This document shows positions 1-12,362 of a DNA stretch of 64,000 bases, in pieces. Each line of letters starts with the position of its first letter. The first letter of the stretch is position 1. A program made the position numbers and the translations under genes. The notes under the pieces are model-generated. The model saw nothing but the letters and a program-made list of their open reading frames with translations. It did no database searches and was not told the DNA's origin. This stretch comes from Oenanthe sinensis. Taxonomy: Eukaryota > Streptophyta > Magnoliopsida > Apiales > Apiaceae. The DNA is taken from contig CM053796.1 in NCBI GenBank assembly GCA_028671895.1, positions 36,020,860 to 36,084,859 on the forward strand, in the 5' to 3' direction.

Positions 1-107
1 AAAAACTTTAACAAGAAACCAAAACCTACATTAACTTCGTTAAAGAATAAAGTACAAAATCCTAGTAAAGGTTCTTGCAATCTATTACCTTCTTCCTCAT
101 CCCCACA

Positions 108-3100
108 TTAGATCTTCAGGTCATTCAACTCCTCAATCATCAAAGACTCTGGCAACTTGGTCTCAACTGCTATCCCTGTCTCCACTGTCGTAGATGAGAC
201 AAGGGGTGGACTGATGGAAGTTTCAGAGGTTTGCTGAATCTCAATCTCAACATGAACTATTGATGTCTTGTTAGGAACCTTTAAATTTGATGCAGTCTCC
301 ACTCCAACAGAAACTGGATGGCAAGGAACCTTTGCAGTTGAATGAATATGTGATGGAAGAACATGAGACTTGAAAGCTGGTGAAGTCTCCTCCTGACCTT
401 GTGTAGTGACTGGAGTCATAGGTACTCTAGAAGCTGGCAAAGAATCCTCCACTCGAGCTGATGGTGTGGCAATTGAGGCCTTGAAAGCCGGTGATTCCTC
501 TACATGAGCCGATACTTGGGTGATCGGAGCCCTAAAAGCTGGTGAATCCTCTGGTCGAACTGGAGCAGCAAATGCTGGCACAACCTGTCTAATAGATACG
601 GGAGGTGCCATACCCATGGGTGGAGTCCTCATCGCATTAACTGGTTGAATAGGAGGGAATGGTGGTGCAGAGTATGCTGGGATTGCATTTCTTATAGTTA
701 CTGGTGGCGCCATTCCATGGCGAGGCCTAAAATGCCTTAAAGGAATGTAGGGGGCTGCTCCGGCTGCAGGAAATTTCTGAGGCAGGAACATAGAGCTATC
801 TGCTGGCCACTCATTTACAGAAGTACCTGGAGGTTTAGCAGATAAAGATGAGCCCCCGAGTATGTCATTTCTGGTCGAAATCATATATCTACTCTGAGGG
901 CTTGTCTTGGGACATGTGGAAGCGTTGCTTGATGCTGTTCCAACACTTCTATTCCAAGAAGTTGGCTTTGCGCATATTAAAGGAAGGATTTTTGATGTTG
1001 CAGCTGGAGATTGTTGTGTACTTGCTGGCCTTAGCTTTGGCATGGGATATCTGATTGGGAAGGGTGTATTAGCCATCTTTGCCCTAATACGATATTTCTG
1101 AAGTGCACGTGCTACAGTGACATGCTCCTGTTCATCAATGTTGACCTTTTGTGATGAATTCTCCGACTGCTGGGCTACTGCACAACCAAAAACAAGATGT
1201 CAGATATGATGTAGTAAAGTAGTAAACAATGTCCCAGTGAGTTGCCACATTTTCACTTCAAAGTAACAACACACTTAATGAGTTTTGGAAAGGCACCCCT
1301 GTGTTTTTGTGGGGAAACCCTTACATTTGTGAAATATTTCAATGATTAAAACAACCCAGAAAAATTTATTTTTGGGGGACACGTGTCCCTCATGCGATGC
1401 TGGGCTTCGAGATTAGTCAGAAAACTTGTTTAAATCTATTTTATAACAACAATAATAGCATTTTATAACAACAATAATAGCATTTACACTATTATACTCA
1501 TTTCCATTAGTGGGAATCCTTATATTGAGCAAATGAAAGAGAAAAAAATGAGGTGGAAATCCTTCTCACTTTCTCAGCTAAATGAGGTGAGCAAAAATTA
1601 ACCATAAGTTGGTTTAAAAGAGAAGAAATATAATTCCAGAATATTATTGTGCATGTCCGCTTTGAAAGAGAAGAAGAAATAAGATAGGAAAAGTACAATT
1701 AAAAAAATCTTGAAATACTGTCATCAGGTGGATGAGTAGGATGATGAAGATTGCTTCCTGGAACTCTGGAAGCATCCAAAAGTGGAAATGTATCTGGAAT
1801 TTGGATTACCAGTATACCATTTTATTTCTGTTTTCAATAATTTTTCACCAGAAGAGTTATGTCATATGCCTTAATGAACCTTACTTGTACAAGTTCGTGG
1901 ATTCCACTTCGGTGAATTTAGCATCAAATTCTGATCAAAATAATCAAGAACAAAAAAGTTCCCAACATCAGTTAGAAGTTTACATATTCAAATGACTTAC
2001 ATAGTTTTAGAGCTGACCAGGCTGCCATGGCTGCATTCTTTTCAGCCTGCTTCTTGTTCTTTGCTGGTTCACCGGTAAACGTTACACCAGCCAGCTCTAC
2101 TGTGCATGTAAATATAGGTAAATGTCCAAGACCAGATCTAGAGGTTTTGTATGTCGGCAATGATGCTCCTACTCTCTGCGAAACTTCTTGCAAGAGATTT
2201 TTGTAGACCCCTGTTTCATCCTGAGCATTGCAAAGTTGATATGAAATTTATACATAAACCGACAATACATAGTGACTGCTATAGCATTGCAGAATGTTAT
2301 ATAAACAAAGGTTTCAAATTACATATCACGTTTAATTTGTTGAGAACACATGAATTAACATGCTAAGTACTGCTGGAGTGCTGAATGTCTCTTCAACATA
2401 CAATTAATTACTAACCAAAAAGTAATCTCGCATTAACTTTTGCAGGTTAAAAAAGGAATTTATCTACAACAAAGAGATCACACAAGGGCATGAAAATCTG
2501 GTCTATGAAGTGAAAAATAAGATAACTATATTTTAGAATATCTAAGCTTCATTTTAGTTTCTGGATCAAAAACAGGTATTTATGAGAAATAATATTTAAG
2601 CTGACAACAAGAATATCGCGTATTCTGAAAGAACAATCTGCAAACTATGCAAAGAACATAAGCACCGCAACAAGTCAAATAAAATTCCACGACAGGTCAA
2701 AGTAAATTAAAAACCCTAACTTTGTCGGTATCTACATCATAACCTTGCAACTTGGAGCCAACAAAAGTCAACTAGAATTCTCGGATGATAAGTCAAAAAA
2801 ATTAAACACCCCGTCAAACTTTGTCGGTATTTACATCATAACCCCGCGAGTTGGAACTAACATACATTTATAACCACCTAGAAAATGAATTAAAGAACAA
2901 TCTGCCTAAATAAGTCTTACGAATACCCAAATGAAAATATCTACTACTCGTATTTCTTTTGTAAAAGCTAGAGTAATAACAATCCAAGCTCACATATTCG
3001 TATAAAAACAGAAAATAATCAAACTCATTAAATAACACACTAGAATCCACACGACTAGATTATTCATATCACATCTTTCCGCATTCAGACACGCAACAAA

Positions 3101-3492
3101 CTAATAATATCGCAAACCAAATCCACTAAATTCCACATACACACAACTACACAAACATTAAAAACAGATTTTACATAATTTAATGCCAAAACAAATAACG
3201 AAAAGTTATGGAAAAAGCAAAACTCAAGTATCGAAAAGCAGCTCACCAGAATCCTAGCAGCAAGCGAATTCGACGGACCTCGATTGGCAAGAGCATTAAG
3301 CGCAACTTCAGCAGCTGAATGTTCAGCTTGTCTCAACGTAGTACAATAATTAGGGCACTCATAAGTCTCTCCATTGAAATTAACCGTAGCTTTAAACCTA
3401 GGCGCGTGATCAGGACCTTCTCGAATACAAGTATACGCGGGTAAATTAAAACAACTCCTCTGCGCTAGCTCCTGTAGCTGGTTCTTATACAT
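108..3492 (-). CDS. Double-stranded-RNA-binding protein, DRB2/3/5 type (3 exons)
   Basis: Exons on the minus strand are 3492-3247, 2220-2001 and 1177-108, giving 511 codons plus stop; all borders are GT..AG and the frames join exactly. I chose the ATG at 3492 because the protein then starts MYKNQLQELAQRSCF, the conserved start of plant DRB2/3/5 proteins; a TTG lies three codons upstream in frame. dsRBD1 spans about residues 1-70 and dsRBD2 about 87-154, with the KNKKQAEKNAA helix that contacts the RNA phosphates. The C-terminal 350 residues are Pro/Val/Ser-rich and repetitive, with two MAPPV[TS]IR blocks typical of the family. The protein is longer than its Arabidopsis relatives (roughly 360-430 aa). 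By family knowledge such proteins bind dsRNA and modulate small-RNA biogenesis in nucleus and cytoplasm; which member of DRB2/3/5 this is cannot be settled here. The first intron is 1,026 bp and the second 823 bp. Confidence 0.93.
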
Positions 3493-3536
3493 CTTCTTCA
3501 AACCCCCAATTAAACCCTAACTTCAACTCGACAAAC

Positions 3537-3584
3537 TCAATTGAATTCGGAATCGCGAGTTGACTCGGTGCGAATGTCGATCAT
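3537..3584 (-). promoter_or_regulatory. uORF in the DRB gene leader (15 codons)
   Basis: In the presumed 5' leader, 45 bases upstream of the DRB start codon, an ATG opens a 15-codon reading frame (MIDIRTESTRDSEFN) ending in TGA. It does not overlap the main ORF. Upstream the leader is pyrimidine-rich (CT repeats at about 3650-3710 read on the minus strand), a common feature of plant leaders. Whether the uORF is translated or represses the main ORF is inference; the transcription start is not known. Confidence 0.45.
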
Positions 3585-3619
3585 TGATGTAGATCGGGAG
3601 CTCTAGGGTTTTGATATGT

Positions 3620-5094
3620 GTGTGTATAATGTATGTATAGGTTTAGAGAGAGAAAGTTAGAGAGATGAGCTTGGAAAACAACGAAGTGAGAGTGAGAGAG
3701 AGAATATAATAGTACGTACCATTTCTAATATTTATTAGTGTTTGTTGGGGAAATGGTAGGATGTGGTTGGGTGTATGGGATAGAGTGAGGGTAATTGAGT
3801 ACTGACCGTTGGATTGTTGTTTACGTTTGATTTGATGTTACGAGATCGGTAATTTTATACTCCCACGATAAAGTGCCCCTTGGACTTTTTTGACATATAA
3901 TTTTTTGAATTTTCTTATTATTAGAAAATTGGAAAAATAATATCTGTAAGTAAATTTTTTTAAATATTAAATTACATGCACAAATTCAAAACCCCACTTA
4001 TTATTTTGGTATGTACTTTTTGCGAGTTACTAGTAAAGATTTGTACTTTCACAAAATCTAGTATCTATCAAATAGATTTTTTAAATTTGTGCTAATATGC
4101 ATATATTAATTATTATTTTTCAAGTATATTTAAATTCATTAATATTTAGAAATTATATATTGGTAAAAAATACTATCTTCATCCTAAATTAACTATCATG
4201 TTTGACTTTTCAATGATCAAATTGACCAAATTTTAAATGAAAATTACATATACTATATAATAAAAATAAAAATAAAAATATATCATCAAAAAGTATATCT
4301 AATATATTTTAAAATGTAATTTTCATATTTTCGAAATTATAAAAAAATAATTTTTAATTTTCAGTCAAAATTAAGTCAAATTAACCAAAAAAAAGACAAA
4401 CAGGACAGTTAATTTAAGATATAAGCAATTTAGAAATCACAAATTACACCTCTTTTATGATATATTATAATTCAGTGATTGTGATGTTTAAAGTAAACTT
4501 TTTGAGTATATTAAGTTTGTTTTTTAAGAATACATTTCTTTTTTCCTATTTTTTATGAGTTTTTTATATAAGCTATTTATTGTAAATTAATTTCTAATTT
4601 GAATTTTTTATTTTTCGTTTTAAATCATAAATAAAATTTTAAATTTAACCAAACAGATTCAATGTTTGCATGGTGTGAGGTTTATTTAAATTGAAAAAAA
4701 TTAACGGTTAAGATTAAATTCCGAATTTTTTTAAAATTTAATTTCTATTGAACCATTCTCCTATATATAGAGAGAGTTTTATTTTAAAATAAACCAACTC
4801 ACAGTATAAATTAGGATTATATTTATAAATATTATAAAACATAAGATTAAACAAATAAATTAACTAATAATTTAAATATTTTGAAGTTTATTAGGGTTTT
4901 TTATATATGAAAAGGTTAATGGATAAAATATAAAATATAATATTAGTATGATTTTAGATAAGTGCTTGTAATTTAATAAAGTTCAAATAAAATCTAATTC
5001 ATTACTATATCATAACCTTACAAATATTTTAAATATTTATTATCAAAAAACTGACGTAGAAAATTTGTAAGGAGTATAATTTTTAAACAAACAC
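3620..5094. other. AT-rich intergenic DNA, no gene seen
   Basis: The first 100 or so bases hold the likely DRB promoter and leader (CT-rich, read on the minus strand). Beyond that the stretch is strongly AT-rich, with many stops in all frames. Around 4170-4420 it looks like a decayed transposable element (ATC-rich, TCAAATT motifs), but I could not define ends. Confidence 0.5.
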
Positions 5095-5095
5095 A

Positions 5096-5298
5096 GGGCC
5101 CGTTTGCCTTCGCTTATAAGCAGCTTATAAGTTAAAAAAGTTGTTATATATGTACTTTTTTTGAAAATAAGTAACTTATTTTTAAATTTAGAAATAAGAT
5201 TTGGTCTTAAATTTCTAAAATAAATATTAATTTAAAAAAATATATGAAAATATTTTTTTTAAAAAAAACTTATTACTTATAAGCTAAACCAAACAATC
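5096..5298. mobile_element. MITE, copy 1 of a two-copy family
   Basis: About 200 bp that starts GGGCCCGTTTGCC and ends AAACCAAACAATCCC, so the ends are imperfect inverted repeats of the GGG..GTTTGG type common in hAT-like MITEs. The inside has CTTATAAGCTGCTTATAAG-like arms and the block TAAGTAACTTATTTT. The same blocks recur in reverse order at 12,167-12,362. I could not identify a clean target-site duplication. Confidence 0.6.
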
Positions 5299-6074
5299 CC
5301 GTAGTAGAATTGTGGAGTGGTTGACTTGTGTAGTAATCATTGAACTAATGTTTGATGTGATGTTACAACATTATTCAAACTTAAAACTCACAATTCAACA
5401 AGTAATGTGGTTATTGATTAGTGATACAGTATTTTTTAAGTTACGGAGTATTATTAAAATTTTGTAAGAGATATTTAGTAATTTTATTTTCCAGTTTATT
5501 AACCATAGTTTCTTTTAAGTTTTTGATAGAATATATAAATCATGATCTGAATACACTGATATCTATAAGATTTATTTAATAATTTAAGTACATTTCGAAA
5601 GAGTTGACCATCTATCTGTACACCTGGAAAAACAATCGAAAGTAAATTGAGAGTATTTGATGTATTGAAATTTGGGCCTTAGGATTAATTTCTAATCCGA
5701 AACTGAATGAACCCGATGACCAAAATGAAAACCCGACAATAAAAGCCCAAAGCAAATAAAAGCTTGCTAGTACCGAGGAAAGAAAATAATCACATTATTC
5801 ACATAACAGATTAATTTGATAAATGGAGTAACTATTTTCAAGATTAAATTTCTTTTATTAATTTATAAAAATTAAAAATATATCATTTCCTTTATATTAA
5901 AAGCAAGAAATTATGTATTTATCGAAATTTATACTCAACCAAGCATGGCTTAATAGGACATGATTCTAGACTCTATAATTATGAACTTCGAGACTTTCTA
6001 TTGAAAGCCAAATATGAATTCCGAGACTGAAATTAATATTTAATTAGATTATGCACATATATATATATATATAT

Positions 6075-6835
6075 ATTATAACCCCGTGCAAAGCACGTGA
6101 TGAGAGTAATAAATAATATATTATATATTTTAAATGAATTAAATATTTAATTTAATTATTTATATTATTAATATTTTTTATGTAATGTTGTACATGTAAT
6201 AACTTATTTTTGAATCATATTTATATCATGTGTTTAAATTTTCATTAATATATTGTTATATATTTATATTAATTAATATAGATTAATAACCCGTGCAAAG
6301 CATTAACAAAATTTTATTAATAAAAAGAGTTTTAAATATATTAGAAAATATTTTAATTAAAATTTAAATAAAAGAGTATGTTTTAATATATATATATAAT
6401 TTTAATTTAATTTTAATATTCAAAAATTTGTATAATAAAATTGTAATTTTAAATAAATTAAAGTGTTTGAGAGAGAGAAAATTGAAACATGCTATTAGAT
6501 GTGAGGACAACTCTATATTCTAATTAAAAAAGAAATTCGTTTAGAGTAATATAATATAAAAGTATATATAATATAGATAGAGGACAATAATAAAATTTAA
6601 TTAATATAAATAAAATAATAATATTATTTTAATATTCATAAAATTTAATTAATAAATTATGATATTAAATAAATTAAAGAGTTTGGCTAATGAGAAAATT
6701 AAAATATGGTTGTTTATTGATTAAAAAAATGTGTTTGAAATTGAGTGGGAGACACGTGTATTTGAAGTTGAGTGGCACACAAAGGACCAGACCAACGACG
6801 GACCAAACATTTGCCATTTCGAGTTTAATAATATA

Positions 6836-6842
<7 letters not shown>
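6075..6842 (-). mobile_element. Helitron-like remnant(s), minus orientation
   Basis: On the minus strand the right end reads TATACTATATTATTAAA, close to the TCTATACTATATTA start common in plant Helitrons, and the left end carries the hairpin CACGTGCTTTGCACGGGG followed by TTATAA. A second CCCGTGCAAAGCA block lies at about 6288-6302, so two 3' ends may be stacked. The interior at 6310-6480 matches 54,030-54,170 closely. No Rep/helicase ORF is present, so it would be non-autonomous. The class assignment rests on these ends only. Confidence 0.45.

Positions 6843-6868
<26 letters not shown>
6836..6868. repeat. (TA)n microsatellite
   Basis: An uninterrupted run of alternating T and A follows the AATATAGTATA end of the Helitron-like remnant. 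A shorter (AT)n run lies at about 6057-6077 and another at 7884-7902. Confidence 0.85.
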
Positions 6869-6869
<1 letters not shown>

Positions 6870-7080
6870 TTAATATTATTTATTTTCAATAAATTTAAGT
6901 TATTTAATATATAAAAGAGTGTATATTTATATAAGGTTGATATTATTAATTTTAACAAGTTTTAGTTAATTTATGAATAAAAAAGAAGCTACTAATTTCC
7001 CACCTAGCATCTAAATTGTGTACACTGGGTAGTTCATTTATTACTTGTACAGTTACTTGCAATGACTTGATGTGTTTTCT

Positions 7081-7197
7081 CAGCGGGGGCTACAAAATGT
7101 TCAGCAGACTGGCCAGGCCCATCTCATATGATACTTGGGGAATGATTAGCTCAGAGTTTGGTCCACTGATCTGGTTGTCATTTGGGTTTTTGTTGTA
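7081..7197 (+). other. Possible orphan or terminal exon
   Basis: A locally GC-richer stretch is preceded by a pyrimidine tract and AG (GTGTTTTCTCAG) and stays open to a TAA at 7195-7197. The open frame includes GGYKMFSRLARPISYDTWG and ends in a hydrophobic tail (about 15 residues). An ATG upstream at 7016 keeps the same frame open for 60 codons. I do not recognise the protein and see no partner exon, so this may be a gene fragment or chance. Confidence 0.25.
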
Positions 7198-7199
7198 AA

Positions 7200-10100
7200 T
7201 AATACTCTAGTATCATAGTATTTGTTTGATAGTTGATGGTACCATTGGGCCTTTATTCTTTTCTGAAAAATTAAAGATTGTACAATGTCGTTTTAAAAAT
7301 TACTGTAATTGTAAAAGGAAAGTTTGTTCGGATGGGTTGGTATTAATGCAGTAATTTGTCTCAGTTGACTTGTTCATTAATGAGCCTGGCAACCTAGGAG
7401 AGTGATTTTATGTAATGATCATGATTTTATGCAAGTAATGATCATGATTTTACATTAATAAGTAGTGGGGTATTTTTCTCCATGAATACAACTTTAATGT
7501 AAAATCGCCATTTAGTTTGATATGGACTTTCATTTTCAGGTTTATCATAGATTCCAGTTCATGATTTGTCCCTTCTGGAACATGTCATGGCTCGACCATT
7601 TAGCCTTTATCCTAACAGCCACATATTCTTAATTTTGATTCTTTCTTCTAGATTTTTAAATCTTTAACAACTTAAATTTTTTTATAGTTTATGTTATCTT
7701 CGAACAATAAATAAAAAATTTCGACAAGGTTTACAAAAACGATTTCTTATAATACTTACTAAATTTTCGTTAGATTCAGACTCTGCGACACACAACACAT
7801 ATGTTTTGCTTGATTTGGTCAACAGAACAAGTGATTTAAGCTAACGTTTTCTAATCAATAGTTGGCTGATTGCCACAAGACTAGTATATATATATATATA
7901 TAGTACATAAATCAACAGAGTCCGATATAAATCTATACCAGTCGACCTGCAGAAGTCTATTTGCAGTTAACAAAACACTAGAATATATTACATAAGTGAA
8001 TCAAATATTTTTATTCGAAGCAGAAAATAGCCAAGGCTTTCATATTATTGGGATGGAATTTGTGGACAGCCGATCGAAAGAGGCGTTAGAGCACAGTCCC
8101 ATGAGTAAAATATGACTATTTAACTAAGTGTGCATGAATAGTTGGAGACGGGGTCACCGCCAAGACTTGACAAGATTGACACTGATGGTCGGTGGGGTGG
8201 CATAGTGGCTGTGGTATGGCTAGCTTAGGTGCATGGTCTAGTTGTGTCCTATATATGTTTGTTTCTTACGAGTACTAGTACTAGTAGTGCATATATGATG
8301 TATCAAATAGTTCCTGCTCTTTACCAATCAATATATAATCATCCACCGACTCATTTGATTTGAATTAGTGTACGTCCAACTTGAATTTCAGAGATGATAT
8401 GCAAGTATTCGGTACAAGCAAAACTTAACATCAATCAAATTAAGAAAAAAAAGGGTCCCTAAGAGGTGTCTAGAGATCCAAGTTTACTATGCTTAAAAGC
8501 TTTAAATTGCACAGTAGTAATCAAGGTCAAAGACTTGTCGAGAATATCATCAAATTAGTTGCAATGATAATTAGCATTATTAGCCATTACTGTAGTTGGA
8601 TAAAGAGATGGCATGTAGCTTGGATAGTTGGATATAAAATTAGTAAAATTTTATAAAGTAATGTTTCAAGCTGTAAAAATAGCGGCTGTACGTACATGTT
8701 CTTTATATTCAGTTCGGGCAGATAATCGTATATAATTATGAGTGCATTTGATTAATCTAATAAATAGTTTACAAATTAATATATACATATTTTTCTAACT
8801 TATAAATTACTTTATTAACGGATTATATTCGTTTGCGTAACTTTTCGGATATTTGGATTTGACCATTTTTGTAAAAAAAGTTCTTGTACATATGTAGAAG
8901 TGACGTTCTTACGAAGAAAAATGGCAAACTTAACCATGTCGAATTGAAAAGACTACACATATATATCGAGACTAGTATGGTAAAAAATGGAAATCGGATT
9001 TAGTCGTTAAACCACGAAACATGAATTAATCGAATAAGTTAGGAATTAATCGAAATGATTAATTGAATAATCGGAAATTTAATAAATTCGATGAGCTAGT
9101 CGGTTATTAATCTCCGATTTTAGAACAATGATTGAAACAGTAAATACAAAACAATTAATAATAAAAAACGAAGGTATTCTTCAATATTTTCCTTCTCTTT
9201 TGTAGACTTTATTATTATTATTATTATTATCTATTTGTGTATGTATGTCTCTTGCTGCATGTCTTTGTCATCATCTACTAGTCTACTACTACGTACACAG
9301 GATACGCACATGCATCAAGATCTTTGAATCATTTTGTAAAGAGCAAGGAAAATTTGGCTGAAATTTACTATAAAATCATTATATTTCTTTACTTATATTC
9401 TTATTTAATAGGTTTTTCATGGTAATGAAATATTAAATATTCGAGATTGAGTGAAAATATTAATATTTTCCACCTTTGAGTACGTTAAGAAATTCACGAA
9501 AAGACAATGATTGACATGACTGACAAAGCGTAGATATAGTGCGATCGATCTGATGTATATGTTGCGTATGAAAGATTGAGGATTCTGTTTTATATGATGA
9601 ACATTTGTAGTGGATTTTTCCCAAACTTCAATTTCCTGTAAAAAAAGTCGGTTAAATAATTAAATTAAACTATACTAAATATATGTACTTGTTACTTTGT
9701 ACATTCGTTATTTAATAATTTCTCGTATAAATAACATTCTATGTCGACTAGGACATCATAGATTGATTGGATGATGAAGAGCAAAAAATCAAAATTAAGA
9801 AAAATATATGTATAAAGATGCATTTGGAGATAGAGACAAGTAGTGTAGGGTTGAAAAGATTGTTCACGGCTTGCTATACATACATGTATACAAAATAAAT
9901 ACATATATGAAATGAAAAATTGAAATGATTTGTGCAAGCTGCCGTGGCTTGTGAGTTGTGATACATCGTTATGTGTTGGCCCATGCCCAACGGCGTTCTT
10001 GTTGGTTTAGTGAACGTTGCATGTGTACGTTAGGTGTAGTAATTATATTGACTGTTCCAAAGCTTGATGATTTCAACATTAAATTTACATGAGAGAATAA

Positions 10101-10239
10101 AATTGCTAAACACAGCGGCGTAGTCGGTTTTATAAAACTGAAAACTACACTTTGAAACAAATTATACATATCTTTTAATAGTATAATTTTTAAATTTTTT
10201 TAATTATATAATATATGAAATTTTTTAATGGAAAAAATA
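7200..10239. other. Intergenic DNA, no gene seen
   Basis: Mostly AT-rich sequence without convincing coding potential. A 15-base motif (ATGATCATGATTTTA) is directly duplicated near 7417-7452, a (TTA)n run lies at about 9210-9230, and scattered short ORFs have no recognisable domains. The stretch at 8040-8260 has near-even base composition but stays unassigned. Confidence 0.5.
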
Positions 10240-10600
10240 GAACAGAGGGTCACGTAAACATCGGAAAGCTCGGGCATACCTAAGAACTAAGAAGTGAACG
10301 TTACAAAGTGAATCTCAACTAAGCTCTTTGAGTTGGCAAGTAACGGGAGAGATCGGGGGACCCAAATCTTCTTACATTATTCAGACTTCTGAAAGTATCT
10401 AAACGTCTCAAGTATTGTCAGTGTTAATGAGAGTCGACTCCACGCTCTCTCTCACTCTCTCTTTCCCCCCTTTTCTTCCCATGCCCTAATTTCGTCGCCT
10501 CGCCGCCTACTCTTTTCGCGCCTTGCTTTCCCCGGCTTCCCATCACTTCTACACCATATCTATCATTTTCATCTCCTTTAATGCCTCGGATCTTAAACAT
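10240..10600. other. GC-richer island without an ORF
   Basis: This block stands out from its AT-rich surroundings. It contains a CT-rich tract (CTCTCTCTCACTCTCTCT), then GTCGCCTCGCCGCC and TTTTCGCGCCTTGC. Such a CT tract followed by C-rich sequence resembles a plant core promoter and leader on the plus strand, but no coding sequence follows before the next AT-rich stretch. It could be a relic of a gene start or a non-coding transcript. Confidence 0.3.
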
Positions 10601-12166
10601 TAATTTTAAATATTAAATTTTTATTCAGAAAAAAATTAAAAATAAATTATGAAACTATATACCTTAAAATGCGTGCAGGAACTTCTCTCCGAGAGAATAA
10701 CAATTGAGACGGATGTAGTAGTATTTAAATAATTTAGACTGCTTTGCTCCTTTATTATTTAATTTTTACACGCCTGTTTTGTTCATAAATTCAATTATCC
10801 TCACTTAATTTGGTTATTAAAATTCAAATTTACGTATAACGTGTGTTATTAAAAATTAAAACTAATAATAAAATGGTACATTTATTGTCTAACAAAGGTA
10901 AATTAAGTACAAAATTCTTAATTTGTTTATTTAAAATACGGGCTAAATCATAAAATATAAATCAAAAACATGATTTGGGGATAAATTTAAATAAATATGA
11001 AGACAAATAATGATGGGGAGTATATATATCATATATGTTAGGGTTATTTTTATATACATAAAAATATTCTTATTCAGTCAATAGTATTAGAAAAAACTAG
11101 TAATACTTTTTACTATAAATACGAGTATTTCATAGAAATTTAGTATGCTCATGAGTCATGCCTAGACAAAATAATATAGTAATATAGTCATCATATACCG
11201 GCAAATAATTATAGGCCACATATATTATATAAATCAAAGTGAAGTTTCAAATTTAAATTCCGGATATCGAAACATCCAGAAATTTCTACCGACAAGTGAT
11301 CTAACGTTATACACGTGTCTTCCTATGTCTGTAGTACAGTAGTCGTACTTAACATTAAGACTAGTCACTTCGTGGCTTCGTGCCCGGCTGCCAGCTGCAT
11401 ACTCCATCTGCTTCATTACTTCATTAATTAATTCGACAAGTAATTTTTTAGGAGTTTCGAATATATAATTAAACTTAATTTTTTATATTTTTTTCTGAAT
11501 TAAAATCTATACATGTTAAAATATATTCCAAAAAAGTGAATATTTAAAAAAATATTAATTTTAATTATATACTTAAAACTCTTAAAAATATAAAAAAATC
11601 AACCATTTTATATAATACTCTCGTAAAGAAACTTATAATCACAATTTTCTAGGTCGGTGCAGTTTTTAGTCATACGAGTCACAGTGTTATACCTATCTAG
11701 TCCGGTTATAGTACCCAAAATATAATATATTTTTTTCAGGAAGGTTATATTATTTGATTTTGTCAAAAAAAAATTATATTATTTGATGATATATAGAAAT
11801 ACTTTTTTTGTCAAGATATATAGAAACAATTTAATCACATTAATCTTGTATTAATTTTTTTTAGAAAAATTGTGGTCATCCATAATTTAATATGTATTTA
11901 ACTTTTTGTTGTTTCTCGTCTGTGTTAGTTTTAGACTAGGTTAGTTTATGCCTATTGGTGTGATTATTTGGAGTTAGACTAGGGACATAATTATGACGTG
12001 TCTTGCATAATTTGTCACCTTTACTCCAGTGACTTTTATCTAATAGCTTGCTATTTTTACGGATAGTTCAGATTTATTATTCAAAAGGTTTGGTTAATCC
12101 TCCATTTTTCATTGTCTTTAAAATCATGATAGTGATTTAGTGACCACTTATTCCAAAAGACAATGG
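10601..12166. other. AT-rich intergenic DNA, no gene seen
   Basis: No supported gene, RNA or defined element. A 60-codon open frame on the minus strand at 11,234-11,416 shows no domain or codon pattern worth calling. Confidence 0.5.
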
Positions 12167-12362
12167 GGGTGTTTGGCTTAGTTTATAAGTAATAAGTTAT
12201 TTTTTTTTAAAAGTATTTTCATATTTTTTATTGAAAATTAATATTTATTTTAGAAATTTAAGTCCAAATCTTATTTTCAAATTTGAAAATAAGTTACTTA
12301 TTTTCAGAAAAAGTACATATATACCAACTTTTTCAGCTTATAAAACGGGGCAAATAATCCGT
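12167..12362. mobile_element. MITE, copy 2 (inverted relative to copy 1)
   Basis: Starts GGGGGTGTTTGGCTTAG and ends GGGGCAAATAATCCGTCCC, with TTATAAGTAATAAGTTATT and TTCAGCTTATAA arms. Read on the minus strand it follows the same order of blocks as 5,096-5,298 (GTACTTTTT, AATAAGTTACTTATTTT, AATCTTATTT), so both belong to one MITE family. It lies about 860 bp upstream of the aquaporin gene and could contribute to its distal promoter; that is inference. Confidence 0.6.

Noticed and set aside
848..1101. Plus-strand ORFs over DRB exon 3
   Set aside because: Antisense to a well-supported coding exon; no recognisable protein.
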